In this document: piece by piece, positions 48,401-58,523 of the stretch
How the letters are laid out: the number at the start of each line of letters is the position of its first letter
Numbering within the stretch: the first letter of the stretch is position 1
Assembly: GCA_029783825.1 (NCBI GenBank)
Contig: JAREIK010002645.1
Location: 372,001-436,000 of the forward strand
DNA from: Sapria himalayana
Lineage: Eukaryota > Streptophyta > Magnoliopsida > Malpighiales > Rafflesiaceae
Reading direction: 5' to 3'
DNA length: 64,000 nucleotides
The notes under the pieces: model-generated
What the model saw: only the letters and a program-made list of their open reading frames with translations
Databases searched by the model: none
Told to the model about the DNA's origin: nothing
Position numbers and translations under genes: made by a program

Positions 48401-48938
48401 CAGAAAAAAATAGAATTAAGTACAGCATAAACAATTAAATCTCAGCACACATTGATCAACGCGCTTAAGAATAAATGGCAAACACACTTGAAATATTTTA
48501 TGATGAATAAATAAAATATAGTAAAGATATTCTTTTCAAAATATTTAGTGATACTTTTGTTATAATATATACTAATATTTCTATGGCGCTCCAACTATGT
48601 AAGCAATAATCAAAGTGACTCTCAACCCAGTTAGTAAGATGGCCCAGACACTCATGGTTATGAAAAAATAAAACAGCAAAGAGAAATGACAAAAAATGTC
48701 AGGATTGGCAACAAGAATTAGAAATGCATACCACGCCATCAAATGAAGAATCGAAATCATCAACTTCAAAACATATATCCGGATAGGCTGAGATGGTCTC
48801 TGTCTCCTGAATTGCTAGCAAGAATTTTTTAAGATAAAATTTTTTACGGGGCCATGATTTTCCTAAAAATAACATCACCTTTTTTGAGCCGACTTGAAGA
48901 TTGACACGAGTTGGGGAAGCATAAACGGTCTTTGAAAC
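34122..48938 (-). CDS. Conserved plant protein of unknown function, six exons
   Basis: Seen: exons (5' to 3' on the minus strand) 48938-48879, 48806-48732, 41676-41542, 36510-36456, 34563-34441 and 34387-34122. They give 714 nt, 238 codons, with phases that fit at every junction and no stop. The product has a start-side block VSKTVYASPTRVNLQV and an acidic block AYPDICFEVDDFDSSFDGVV. These are followed by LTDVGQCYCVILNANDGAAF, a Ser/Asn/Lys linker, VFSGFVSYQMVRDAYDAGRA, FGSFLSFGHSATKVDRLYMK, a Gly-rich GPGGHGEVEVAVSAVAG, an Ala-rich helix-like stretch, and LPLKCCLMSISMPWELIAYD. No signal peptide or membrane segment is visible. I recognise the architecture as a conserved plant protein but cannot assign a function. 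Missing: the first exon(s) with the start codon, and the final exon after the LLFK/gtcaga donor. It runs tail-to-tail with the beta-galactosidase. Confidence 0.8.
34388..34440 (-). other. 53-bp intron
   Basis: Donor gtaaaatc, acceptor tgcccagag. It contains a poly-T run and a ctctgcccag tract. It is needed because both neighbouring exons are clearly coding and only this junction keeps the frame (GCT G/GA GTG). Confidence 0.75.
34441..34563 (-). CDS. Unknown conserved protein, exon 5
   Basis: Reads GRAQFGSFLSFGHSATKVDR, LYMKGPGGHGEVEVAVSAVA, plus one base. Acceptor atcctgccag, donor GCTG/gtaaaa. The next intron is only 53 bp. Confidence 0.85.
34901..34995. mobile_element. One-ended GC-rich hAT-type element
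   Basis: Starts TAGAGGTGTTAACTGGGCC and fades into AT-rich sequence after about 95 bp. Its partner end was not found nearby. Confidence 0.55.
34996..36455. other. AT-rich intron sequence with short direct repeats
   Basis: Three similar blocks occur: gtatgatttccatcgatatt (35,345 area), ctatgacttgttcctcatc (35,700) and gtatgatttttgagagattg (35,866). Each is associated with tcaagatattaatttctctt-like words. They suggest a worn tandem or transposon. No protein supported. Confidence 0.4.
36456..36510 (-). CDS. Unknown conserved protein, 55-nt exon 4
   Basis: Acceptor tttgattgcag and donor GATG/gtaact. Reads VTVFSGFVSYQMVRDAYD plus one base, completed as Ala by the next exon. It is very short and is recognised because it restores both frame and continuity between exon 3 and the GRAQFGSFLSFGH exon. 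Confidence 0.85.
36511..37950. other. AT-rich intron sequence without recognised genes
   Basis: Part of the 5-kb intron between the 41,542 and 36,510 exons. No recognisable protein motif. A short copia-like feel near 37,230-37,560 was not strong enough to call. Confidence 0.4.
39761..39782. repeat. Perfect 22-bp palindrome containing CACGTG
   Basis: TGATACGCCAC followed by its exact reverse complement. A similar palindrome (atgccacgtggcgtat) lies 20 bp further at 39803-39818. Both contain the G-box core, but as part of a transposon end rather than a gene promoter. Confidence 0.8.
39935..40040 (+). other. G-rich tract, candidate G-quadruplex
   Basis: Several runs of four or more G in a row, such as gaggggggaggcagggggag and ttttaggggggggcgac, within about 100 bp of the plus strand. 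Confidence 0.6.
40820..40965. mobile_element. GC-rich right terminus of an hAT-type element
   Basis: acgacacagcacggcaaggc-like words, then cggcccatttgacatctcta. Most simply it is the right end of the transposase ruin at 37,960. Confidence 0.55.
41055..41395. mobile_element. GC-rich hAT-type element, worn
   Basis: Starts near tgtgtcaaatgagccggccc and ends gcccggcccgtttaattgac. It lies 150 bp upstream (on the plus axis) of the 41542-41676 exon, in the same intron as the hAT ruin. Confidence 0.6.
41542..41676 (-). CDS. Unknown conserved protein, exon 3
   Basis: Forty-five codons. It reads VLTDVGQCYCVILNANDGAA, FPIDKASA, then a low-complexity Asn/Ser/Lys linker ending AKNSK. Acceptor acctgcag, donor AAG/gtttgt. 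It lies in a 135-bp island between transposon debris. Confidence 0.85.
41898..42795. mobile_element. GC-rich hAT-type element split by CTCGACTCGAG repeats and a microsatellite
   Basis: The left end reads TAGAGGTGACAATGAGGCC at 41898. The right end reads CCTGTTTGACACCTCTA at 42795. Between them are two related blocks rich in actcgactcg / cgagctcgactcaaaatatt (42,040-42,180 and 42,515-42,665), separated by TA/CA microsatellite. No clear target-site duplication (ttgagaac versus gttgtgtg), so the two ends may come from different copies. Confidence 0.55.
42412..42476. repeat. TA/CA microsatellite
   Basis: (TA)n, then (CA)n, then atacatatatatat. Confidence 0.9.
42830..44680 (+). mobile_element. 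Decayed copia fragment (forward)
   Basis: About 43,317-43,352 reads ISIDDYTRYTLI, the copia integrase FIDDYSRYTWI motif. About 44,201-44,239 reads MSIDVIFLENKTF, the VSMDVTFFENQPF motif between integrase and RT. Both are plus strand and in the expected order. The sequence between them is frameshifted and AT-rich. Confidence 0.7.
44688..45212. mobile_element. Terminal-inverted element GAAGCACGGACACGG, copy 2 (reverse)
   Basis: The left edge reads cacagacacgaatatgaac. The right edge reads agccatattcatgcttcctt. The palindromes are present but mutated: gatacgccatgtggcatatc at 45,078 and aatacaccacatggcatatc at 45,115. A GC patch with cgacgtcgtcg lies at 44,950-45,050. Confidence 0.6.
45400..47505 (+). 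pseudogene. hAT transposase ruin 2
   Basis: About 45,956-46,040 reads DVKHR-stop-NYT-stop-LILESC, the same block as the other copies. About 46,648-46,735 reads LMLSKMTGDLLIPLIPSVES then KFIF, the dimerisation block. The right terminus reads CACGGCCCATTTGACACTTCTA, ending at 47,505. The GC patch at 47,305-47,460 belongs to this end. Left end not found. Confidence 0.72.
47690..48120 (+). other. C/A-rich strand-asymmetric stretch with copia primer-binding site at its right end
   Basis: Long runs of caccac, accaccac and cacaccat on the plus strand with few G or T. It ends at ctctgataccgtgttagga (48,117). On the minus strand that end reads as an LTR end followed by GGTATCAGAG, a plant copia primer-binding site. 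Confidence 0.55.
48121..48345 (-). mobile_element. Copia LTR remnant with GA microsatellite
   Basis: Adjoins the primer-binding site. It is largely (GA)n with gaacgagagg and gggggg interruptions (48,152-48,302), then gatggtgacagaaaatataa. The Arg/Glu-rich plus frame and Ser/Leu-rich minus frames are artefacts of the microsatellite. Confidence 0.6.
48732..48806 (-). CDS. Unknown conserved protein, exon 2
   Basis: Twenty-five codons reading ETETISAYPDICFEVDDFDS then SFDGV. Acceptor agcaattcag, donor GTG/gtatgc. The intron before it is 72 bp and the one after it about 7 kb. The acidic FEVDDFDSSFD run joins directly to VLTD of the next exon. Confidence 0.8.
48879..48938 (-). CDS. Unknown conserved protein, exon 1 of those visible
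   Basis: Twenty codons, VSKTVYASPTRVNLQVGSKK. Acceptor cccttgtag, donor AAG/gtgatg, phase 0 at both ends. A further upstream exon must exist because no ATG is available. Confidence 0.75.
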
Positions 48939-48999
48939 CTACAAGGGCAGAAAACACCACAAGGATCACAATTACACCTCGTGGACACACATTCAAAGT

Positions 49000-50590
49000 G
49001 CCATCTCTGCTGAATAAAATGAGAACAGCAGTGTAATAAAAGGATTCTTCACATCTTGCTTCAATGGAGACAAAGCTACTATATTTTTAAGGTATTACAA
49101 ATTACCCATTTAACCCTTATGCAGTCTAGAATAGCCACAGGAGATCCTGTGAGGAGTAATGTCTGGCTGGTTGGATGGAGCATCCATTATATTTTTTAGG
49201 AGCATTGTCCTGGCTGGAGTTAATAAACATATGTAAAAGGAAAGACAGGCTAAATCATACTCAGTGCACAGGACTCCCGCTTAGCATGGTGTGTGAGAGA
49301 ATTTAATACCTTGACAACTCTAACCCCAAAATCAGAGAGAAAAAAATATGATGAGTCTCGAACTCAAGATGCAATATCTACTTTATCTTATATTTTAAAT
49401 AATAAAATATTTTTGTACTAATTTAAATAAAAAATAAGTTGACTATTTCTACGCATTCATCTCCTTTGAGTTTCGTCTTATTTTTTCTTCATTTTTCAAT
49501 GAAGAAATTTTTGAGAAACAAAAATGCGTGTATATTTATTTTTTTATTTTTATAAGAATAAAATTTAACATTATATTTAATTATTAGTTTTTTAAAATAT
49601 AATATATGATAAATCAAGTTAAATGAGAAGTGAGGATTAGTTGTGAGTACCATGATAAACTATTTAAAATTAAATAAATCATAAATTAGGTGTGAGCAAA
49701 AAATTTAATGTACCATGTGATTAATAATAGAATTATTATATCATGCTGCCTAAAAATTAATAAAATTAGAATACCCAATAAATCATTTTTCCCAGATAAT
49801 TCAAAATTGAATAATCAAACTAGTTCAAAACAAACAAATATAAATAACACAAAAAGAGATAATTGAAATAGTATATGCAAAATGATTTAGAGGTTCTAGC
49901 CTCCTTAATACCCAATAAATCATTATATTGTAGCATACTATGATTATTTTTAATACAATCATATACCCTAGCTTTCAATCTATAACTGAGTTTATTAAAA
50001 AATATGGGGATGATATAAAAAAGTTCTGGCCTACAAATAATTAGAGTGACGAATATTTTAAAAAATAATAATGACTTAATATTTGACGAAAAGTAAATAC
50101 AAAATTATTAAATATTTATAATAATAACATTGACGAATTATTTAGCTAAATAATAAAAAATGATAAATATTCTATTATAACTAGTAGGTAGACTAATAAT
50201 ATCAAATCTTACTAAATTTTTTTAAAAAAAAATATTTCACATAAATGAAATGTATACAATCTATTGATACAACTACACATTAATAATCATTCAACCCATA
50301 GATTGATAGATATTTAATTTCCAGCATCACTTTTTTTGTAAATACAAATTTACTTGAGTTCAAAACTCGTACAATTTTTTAAATAGAAAATATAAACAAT
50401 TTCACATGGCAAGATAAAGGGAATTAAAAAATGATCACATCTCATGTAGTATCCAAGTGCGCTATGATGACTTGATGCTAAAGAATACATAAATATACCT
50501 ATCATAAAGAAAATAATAAAGAAAGTCATACAACTCTATTAATAACAAATATAGCAAATCAATGTCAAACATAATGCAATATTTTATTGG
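49000..50590. other. No gene recognised upstream of the first visible minus-strand exon
   Basis: 49,020-49,330 is less AT-rich, with gcgggagtcctgtgcactga on the minus strand. It contains no frame that continues the minus-strand gene. 49,330-50,590 is AT-rich with no recognised motif. Confidence 0.4.
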
Positions 50591-50599
50591 ACTGAGATA

Positions 50600-53340
50600 G
50601 AAGTATCAAATAGACTAAGCCAGACACGACACATAAAGAGTGCTCATGTCGTGTCGTGTCAGCATAACCAAATTTCATGTCAGCCCTGGATGACCCAATG
50701 GCAAGGCATGATGAACCAGGCATGCATGTTCATGCCGGCAATGGCATAGCATGGCACCATTATATCAGATTGGGTCATGTCGGCAATAGCACAACATGGT
50801 ATTGGCAGCCGTGGTCAACTAGCCCTAGCCAGCCAAATCCAATTGGCATTGCCCATTGGGGCAATGGCCAAGAGCCCAAGGCCCGGTAGAATAAAACCAG
50901 TGGGCTTGTGGCCTGTGGACTTATGGGTCGTCAATAGTGCCAATGGGTTGTGTTATGGCTATAGTGGCAGTCTGATTCGGATTAATTAACAAATAACTAA
51001 AATTTTAAGTAAGGTTTAAATATTAAAATTTAAAATAAAAATTAAATATTAAATTTTAATTGTATTGTATTATGATTTAATATATATTAAAATGAATGTA
51101 ATTAATAAGACATAAATATCATATGTTCATAAATGAATAAAAAAATATATTTATTTTGTTTTCGAACATCATAGCATAGACATCGTATGATAAAAAACAA
51201 CATAATATAAATTTTAAAAAAATTAAATTAAAAAAAAAAAAGTACATCAAAATAAATAAACATAAAACATGAGATATGACAAATAAATTAATCACAATCC
51301 AGTATGCTTCAGTTGTCTAGTTCAGATCCTCACATCTGATTATGATGTTAATGCTAGCCTCAATATCCTTAATGTCATCATATGAGACATTATCTATTAA
51401 CAAATCTTTCACTCTATTATGAATACTCATCATTTAATATTCTTAATCCTTCAAGCATGAAAGTATTTTTACAATATCTGATCGCACACTGATAATTCTA
51501 TCTAAAATAATATTTACGGCCACAAAAAAAAAAAAAAATTCTAATTTTACAATAAACACTTGTGGGTTAAATAAATCAAGTATCATCTTAGATAGTATCT
51601 GATAGATGAATTCATATAATTTTTATTATTATAATATACAAACTTCTTAATATCATCATGTGATATGATAAAATAGTAATCAATATCTTAGTACTATGAT
51701 AACTTGATCCTATTAGATGAACCACCTTGCCGTTTACCCATTGCTAACTAAATAAAAAATACATCATCTCCAAATATGATAATCATATTCATACTCAAAA
51801 TTTTTGTAAGACAATCATATCTAATATCATAAAATATAACCATATTAAATAATTTTTCATGAATCAAACTTTCAAATTCTTCTGTTTGATTCATGAAAAT
51901 AAATATACATCTTAAAATATACTTTATGTGCTACATATTAACTCCAATTATTCATACAAACAACTAGCAAAAAAAAGAATAAAGAATTAGTGTTTTAAAT
52001 AGTTAGTTACCATCTCAAAACCTATGATAGTAAAATCAGGATATCCTCTATAAATATTAATAGATTACCAATATTATATGTGCACCAAAAAAAATACAAG
52101 CAATGAGAGTATAAATATATTTGTCGTATCATTAAAAATATTAAATATTTCAAATATATAATTAATGACTCAATAATCAATAATTAATTTGTTATAATTA
52201 TTATTGAAATAATCAAATATCACATTTTGATAATCAACACATGACTCTAACATCATATGGATATAATGTTAATAATTTCACACATCAATTTAAAATTTTT
52301 TCTTTTTTTTAGCCCGCTGATAAACATAGAGTACAAAACTCATGTTGTCTATTAAGCATTATAATATATTTTAATAAATTTCTATCATTTTTAATACAGG
52401 TAAAATAGTATTCATTTTCATTTTTACTATTAGGTTTACTACGTAACATATACATATAAAGTGACAATATGAACTAAATAACTATCTCAAATTATTCTGA
52501 CAAACATGTTAATGACAATATCATTATTTATCATATTATCAAATATGATACAAAATAAATTATTTTGAAAGTCATATTTCCTAAAGACTCTCATCAAACA
52601 CTCATATATGACATACCCATCATAAAAAAGAAAATTTGCAACAAATCCTATTTTTTTAGTTTGAATTTACAATTATCATAGTGTGTGGTGAGGAGACATA
52701 TAATACATCATTACGACTAATTCAGATATCAAATATCACAAACATCACTCCACTATGTTTTCTAAATTCATTACTTACTAATTATTTTTCTAATTTAAAA
52801 TATCTTATTATATCATTCATATTTATGAACTTAAAAATTTTATGATAAAAAGGCTAGTAATAGATCAACATAATATTAATTACCCGGAGATACTCTAAAA
52901 ACTTAATCAAAAGACTTATCATAGTAATTAATTTAATCATATATTCTATGTCAAAGTCATTGTGGTAAATGAATAAAACTAATAAAGTTGAAATTGACTA
53001 ACTTAAAGATTATTTACTCAATTATATTTGTCTAGGATCCAATGCACAATATTTTTTGATACATTGATCAGCAAGTCATTTAAGATGGTCAATATTTTTA
53101 TTTTTAATTATTGTGAAATATGTTTAAATTACTGATATTTGTAAATATTTAAATTTTTTAGGCAAATATGTCAAAAACATGAAAAAAACTTAATTTCAAT
53201 CTCGAACCTTTCAATAATATTATCAATTACTTTGTCCAATTTATTTTCATTAAATTCACTAAATATCATTTTTTAATATTTTATAGTTAATTTTTATATT
53301 AATTTAATAATCTAAGATTTTAAATAAAATAAAAAAAAAC
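50600..53340 (-). pseudogene. hAT transposase ruin 3
   Basis: The left terminus is GC-rich, from gatagaagtatcaaatagac to 50,990. The minus-strand block at about 52,285-52,175 reads DV-stop-NY then MMLESCVDYQNVIFDYFNN, the RWNSTYLMLE region. The C-terminal block lies near 51,530-51,420. Very worn. Right terminus not found. Confidence 0.65.
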
Positions 53341-53699
53341 AATAATAAATTACGTGTACCTTTTTTTTTACGCAACATACAATTTGGATGTTGTACTGAT
53401 ATCTCGTATTCTCATGATTAAATGTTGCTCATCACAAAATGCTAGGATATTAGTATCATTCTGCTCCATAAAATAAAAAATACACCTAATTTAAAAAAAT
53501 CTTTAAAATAGGCAAAATATTTTTTTCGAAACACTAAGAGGAGATTAGAAAAAAATAATTTATAAATTAATTATCATAAATTAAAAAAAGAGTTGGATAT
53601 TTATAGAAAAAAAATTCACATAAAAAACAAGTAATTATCAAAAAAATAATAATATTTGTATTTACTAAAATCCTAAAAGTATATAATCAAAAGCAATAT

Positions 53700-54599
53700 C
53701 TTTTAATACTAGAGCATTTAAGAAAAATATATCTCAAAACCTTAGATATCAACTTATCTAGTCCTGAATATTGATCAAGGATAAAAAAGTTCATTCAAAA
53801 ACTATAAAATATAAGCTAAATTACTTAACTCCGAGATCTAGGATATGAAAGGATATATGATAAAAATAAATATATATATATATATATAATTGATAAAATA
53901 GATTATGATTAAAATTATATCTCCACAAAAATATTTAAGAACTCTTAGAGAATGTTGATGCAAAAAATCTGATATATAATTATGTGATTCATTCAATAAG
54001 TATTAAATAAGTATAACATATCATTTTGTAAAAAGTCAAAATTAAAAAAACTTATGAATTATTACAAAAAATATAACTTTATATATCTTAAACAATCATT
54101 AATAAAAATGATCAAATATCTATAATCATCTCAGATATGATTTTTATTAGATCATTATACGTGTTAGTGTATCAAATTGAATGAGTCTTACTCAAACCAA
54201 ATTGACATATATAAAAGCTAACTCTAATTAGATTTCCTATCTGACATACCTTATACTCTAAGATTAAAATATTCTGAAAACTAAAGTAGAGTATGAGTAT
54301 TCAAAATACTCAAATATCAGATCTAAAATATTAAAATGTCAATAAGAAAATTCATATTGTTTCCCAGATTGAGTCTATATTTAACTCTCCTGATACTATA
54401 AATAAATATTAATAAAAATAAAGATAAATTCAAAATTAAACTATCTGAAAAAATACCTCACACCAAATAAACTAAAAAAATAATCAACTACAAGCATAAT
54501 ACAAGTAAATAACAAAATTCAAGCTAAACAAAATTATATTCAATAATTTTCAAATTTTTATAATTGACTATAATAATATTTTTATAACAAAAAAATAAT
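53700..54599 (-). mobile_element. Copia ruin, left segment (interrupted)
   Basis: 54,360-54,599 matches by eye 2,800-3,010 of the copy at the window's left edge (aattttcaaattt...gttataataatattttt). The element resumes at 58,524, so it was split by the 3.9-kb hAT insertion. Confidence 0.65.
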
Positions 54600-57500
54600 T
54601 AGAAGTGTCAAGTGAGTAAGACATCCTGGGCACATCATAAGGCATGAACCAATTTGACCTTGCCAAGCCTAGCACAACATGATCCAAAATTGTGCGTGGT
54701 CCTAGACTTTGTTTTGTTTGGATGGAGTCAATCATGCATCATGGCTGGCCAAGTGGCATGATCTACCAACTCGATGATCCCTGACCAATCACAAGTGGGC
54801 CTCAGTTCATGGGTCATTCCTCACCGGATAGCTAGCCAACAATGCAGGTTTTAAAAAAAAATTGGCCACATAAGCCAAGTTCAATTTTCGTGGCTACTGA
54901 CCAGTGGCCATACCTACACCAATAAAGCCCATTTCATTTTACACAATTGGCCATCACATTGATAGAGATAGGTACGGCTTGTCAATGTCGCTACATTTTA
55001 TAAAAAACTATTTTTATAAAAAATCCATAGTTGTCAAAATTTTTTCCAACTACAAGCTAAAAATTCAATAAATTTTAACAAAAAAATTAAAAAAAATTAA
55101 AAAAATGTTTTTTTACTATTTTTCAAATCTCTATAAATAGAAATTAAAATTTAAATTTTTTTTTCTAAATTTTCTCCTCAATTCTCAAAATCTTTTCTCC
55201 CTTTGATCTCTCTCATGATTTCTAAATTTAGTATTTTTTTTGTAATTATTATATATTATTATAGTATTTTCTCTATAGCTACAGCTAGTAACTATGCATA
55301 ATGATTATGGCAAACATAGTGCAATTTTCAAATTGCAATTGAGATTTATATATTTTTCTTTTAAATTTTTCGAGTTTTTATTTTAAATTAGATTTATAAT
55401 TTTTTTAATAAAAAGAAATATTTTAAAAATAAAATAGCAAATGAATACAATAATAATGATTTTGAAATTAATATAAATATAGATAATAATAATAATAACT
55501 TTATCAAAAAGTTCGATGTCAAAATTAAATTTTCTCCAATTGTATTGACCAAAACTCATTATGCACCTAAAAAAAATAAAGCATACTTTAGTATTATGAA
55601 AATACTTTAAAATAATAATAATAATACATATAAAGATATCGAAGAAGAATTGACATAATGTATATTATATCAAAAAATATTTACATATAGGAGGTCAAGC
55701 AATATTAGTCATCATATAGGATATGTCGATCAATATACCAAAAAATAATGTATTGGGTTTCAGATAAATCTAACTAAGCATGCAAATTAATTCAAATTTA
55801 ATATAGCTCAAGTTCAACTTTGTTGACCCCCTTCAAATAGCATAATGATTTTGATAGAGAAGACATGTCTAAATTAATTACGATCATTAGTCTTTAGATT
55901 AGATTTCTAAAAAATATTAAGATAGTCTGTATTATGTAAATATACTTCTAGCATACTTATCATAAAATTTCTATGTCTATAAGTAGAAATGACATAATAA
56001 AATATTATAAATTAAAAGCATAATTAATAATTAATAAATTTAAAAAATATAATGAAGTATTGTATCTAAGATGTCTGATATCTAAACTAATCATGAGGAC
56101 ACGTTATTTGTATGTCTAACTAACCACTATATAAATTCAGAAGAAAAATATAATATAAAAATTTTAAGATTTCAAAATATGAATATCTAATGAATATAAT
56201 ATTCAGAATAAAATATTTAGCATTAATTTCGATAATGCTTTTAATAATTAATTATTAATATGTTTATTAAGACTATTTAAAATAATGCACTAGATGAGAT
56301 TTTTCATATTATGTATATATGTCATATTATTAACCTGATAATATATGCAAGAATAAAAGTAATTTCTCTCACATTAGATAAAATAAAAAAGTCACTAAAA
56401 TACCTTATAATGCATAGCGGACAACACAAATTTAGTAGTATATATTTATCTGCAGGACTAAAAAAATTCCAAAAGATATGAGATACCGATGGAATTACAT
56501 ATACCTTATATTGAAATCATGTATTCATTTGCAACATTTAATATCAGACTACATTAATAATATGAATGAGAAATTTATTAAAATGATTCAGACGATAATA
56601 TAAAAATTTCTTTTATGAGATTTCTAAAATTTTTATGATACAATGAACATTATTCATCTTTGTATACTCCTACAGCCTACAACTTGCATTGTATTAATTA
56701 TGTAATATTAATAACATATTTAACAAGTATTGAAGTCACCCAGTATTTAATGTCATGACTGTTGAAATATAAACTAGTATTTAAAATACTAGTCCATTAT
56801 AATTTTATATTATTTGGCTATCTGTATAAATCCTAGAGTTAAGATGAAATTAGTAAAAAATATTTCAACATACATATTCACGTGCATGAATCAAAAATAT
56901 CAAGTTTAATGTTTCATTCACAAAAAATTAACTTATTTATATATTACAACATTAGATATAATAATAATTGTAGTCAGACTCTGAATATAAACATGAATAT
57001 CATATTCAAAAATGATGATTTCTCCATTCAGTTAAAAAAGAACAAATAACAAAATAATTCATCATATAAAGGCGAGTTATCTCTGCATTTAAATACTGAT
57101 TGTTGATTTATCCTATCACATGATAATTAATAAAGTTAAATATAGTGTTATAATAAAAATTAAAAATCATATGAATCTACATCTAACTAAATAGAGATCT
57201 ACAACTAGAGGTGTCAAACGGGCCGGCCCAGCACGGCACGGCCCGTTTTTCACGTGCCCAGCCGTGCTACCGTGCCGTGCCCGGCACGCTTTTTTAAATT
57301 CGGGCATGGCACGGCCCGTGGGCACGGCTTGGCTTGGCCAGGCGGCACGGCAAGGCGGGGCAGGCGGGGCGGGTCTGTTTGGACCCGACCCGCGGTCATT
57401 TTACCGTGGGCGGGGCCCAGTTGGGTCACGAGTCACGACTCAGTGAGTCGTGACCGTGAGTCGCGACTCACGACTCACGACACGGCACGCGTGGCACGCC

Positions 57501-58523
57501 GCCAGTGCCACGCGTGCCTGCGTGAACCGGCACGGGATGGACCCGTGCCGGCATGCCGTGCCGTGCCGGGCCAGGCACGGCACGGCACGTGCTTTGCTTC
57601 GCCCGGGCACAGCACGGGCCCGGGCACGGTTTTTGAACGTGCCGTGCCTCGTGCTGGGCCGGGCCGGCCCGGCACGTTTGACACCTCTATCTACAACTAC
57701 TAGTAATATCTTCAGACAGATATATAACGATGATGATCTACAACTACATCCATACTATCATATCACTAATACTAATTGATAATTCATGTGATTTTTAATT
57801 TTTTTATACTGTTACAATATAACAATACTACATTATCATTATTTTTTTATTTTTATCATTTATTTATTTCATTATGATTTATACACAATTATTATATTAT
57901 ACATACTATTTTATGATTTGTTTTTACTTTATCATATTTTAATTTTAGAAATATATATCCTTTAAATTTCAATGTTTATTACATGTATCATATTCTACTT
58001 TTGTTTATGAAATAAAATAAATTTTTAATTATTTTATTTTCGTCAAACATGTCACACAATCACGAAATACAAATGAAAAAGTGTCTAAATTTTTTTATTT
58101 TGTATTTTTTAAAATTTTTAAGTGTTATATTTAAAAAATATAATTTAATAAGTATTAAAATTTTAAAAAATATATATTAAATAAAATTAATAATTTTAAC
58201 CCTAAAGGCCAAAACAAAACAATCTAGTTCATACCAACGTGATCTAGCACAAACCAACAAGGCCCGACACAAACCAAAATGGACTGACATTTTACAATGA
58301 TTATCAATACATGAGTACATATTCATATTACCGAGAATTATATCATATTTTAAGGGTGTCTGGCAATGCCAAGTTAAGGGTAATCTTTCTAGTGACCTAT
58401 CATGCCTAGGCTAGGGCCACCCATGCCATGCCAAGTTAGGTCCACAAGACACGACATTGTGACATGGCGGAGCCACTGTAAAACATGTCATGTCAGCACG
58501 GCACAACTAATTTAACACCTCTA
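54600..58523 (+). mobile_element. hAT transposon with transposase and both termini (copy 4)
   Basis: The left end is TAGAAGTGTCAAGTGAGTAAG. The right end is ACAACTAATTTAACACCTCTA. Both extend into GC-rich subterminal regions. Transposase remnants on the plus strand: a BED zinc-finger-like block at about 55,685-55,745 (FTYRRSSNISHHIGYVDQYT), the block YARIKVISLTLDKIKKSL at about 56,345-56,400, and DMRYRWNYIYLILKSC at about 56,475-56,525. This is the only plus-strand copy here keeping intact RWN. The flanking 8 bp agree in only 5 positions, but the copia sequence resumes across the insertion. Some stops remain, so it is probably inactive. Confidence 0.75.
57206..57689. mobile_element. GC-rich hAT-type element with perfect 8-bp duplication, best preserved copy
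   Basis: TAGAGGTGTCAAACGGGCCG at the left and GGCACGTTTGACACCTCTA at the right. It is flanked by tctacaac at 57198-57205 and 57690-57697, a perfect 8-bp duplication. The inner part is a chain of ccgtgcc/ggcacgg inversions, with gagtcacgactcagtgagtc-type palindromes at about 57,425-57,482. The 149-codon open frame over it is compositional. It is inserted in the hAT transposon at 54600-58523. Confidence 0.9.

Noticed and set aside
57254..57779. Plus-strand frame of 149 codons and overlapping frames
   Set aside because: Entirely within the 57206-57689 element and its flank. Codons reflect ccgtgcc repeats, with no known domain.
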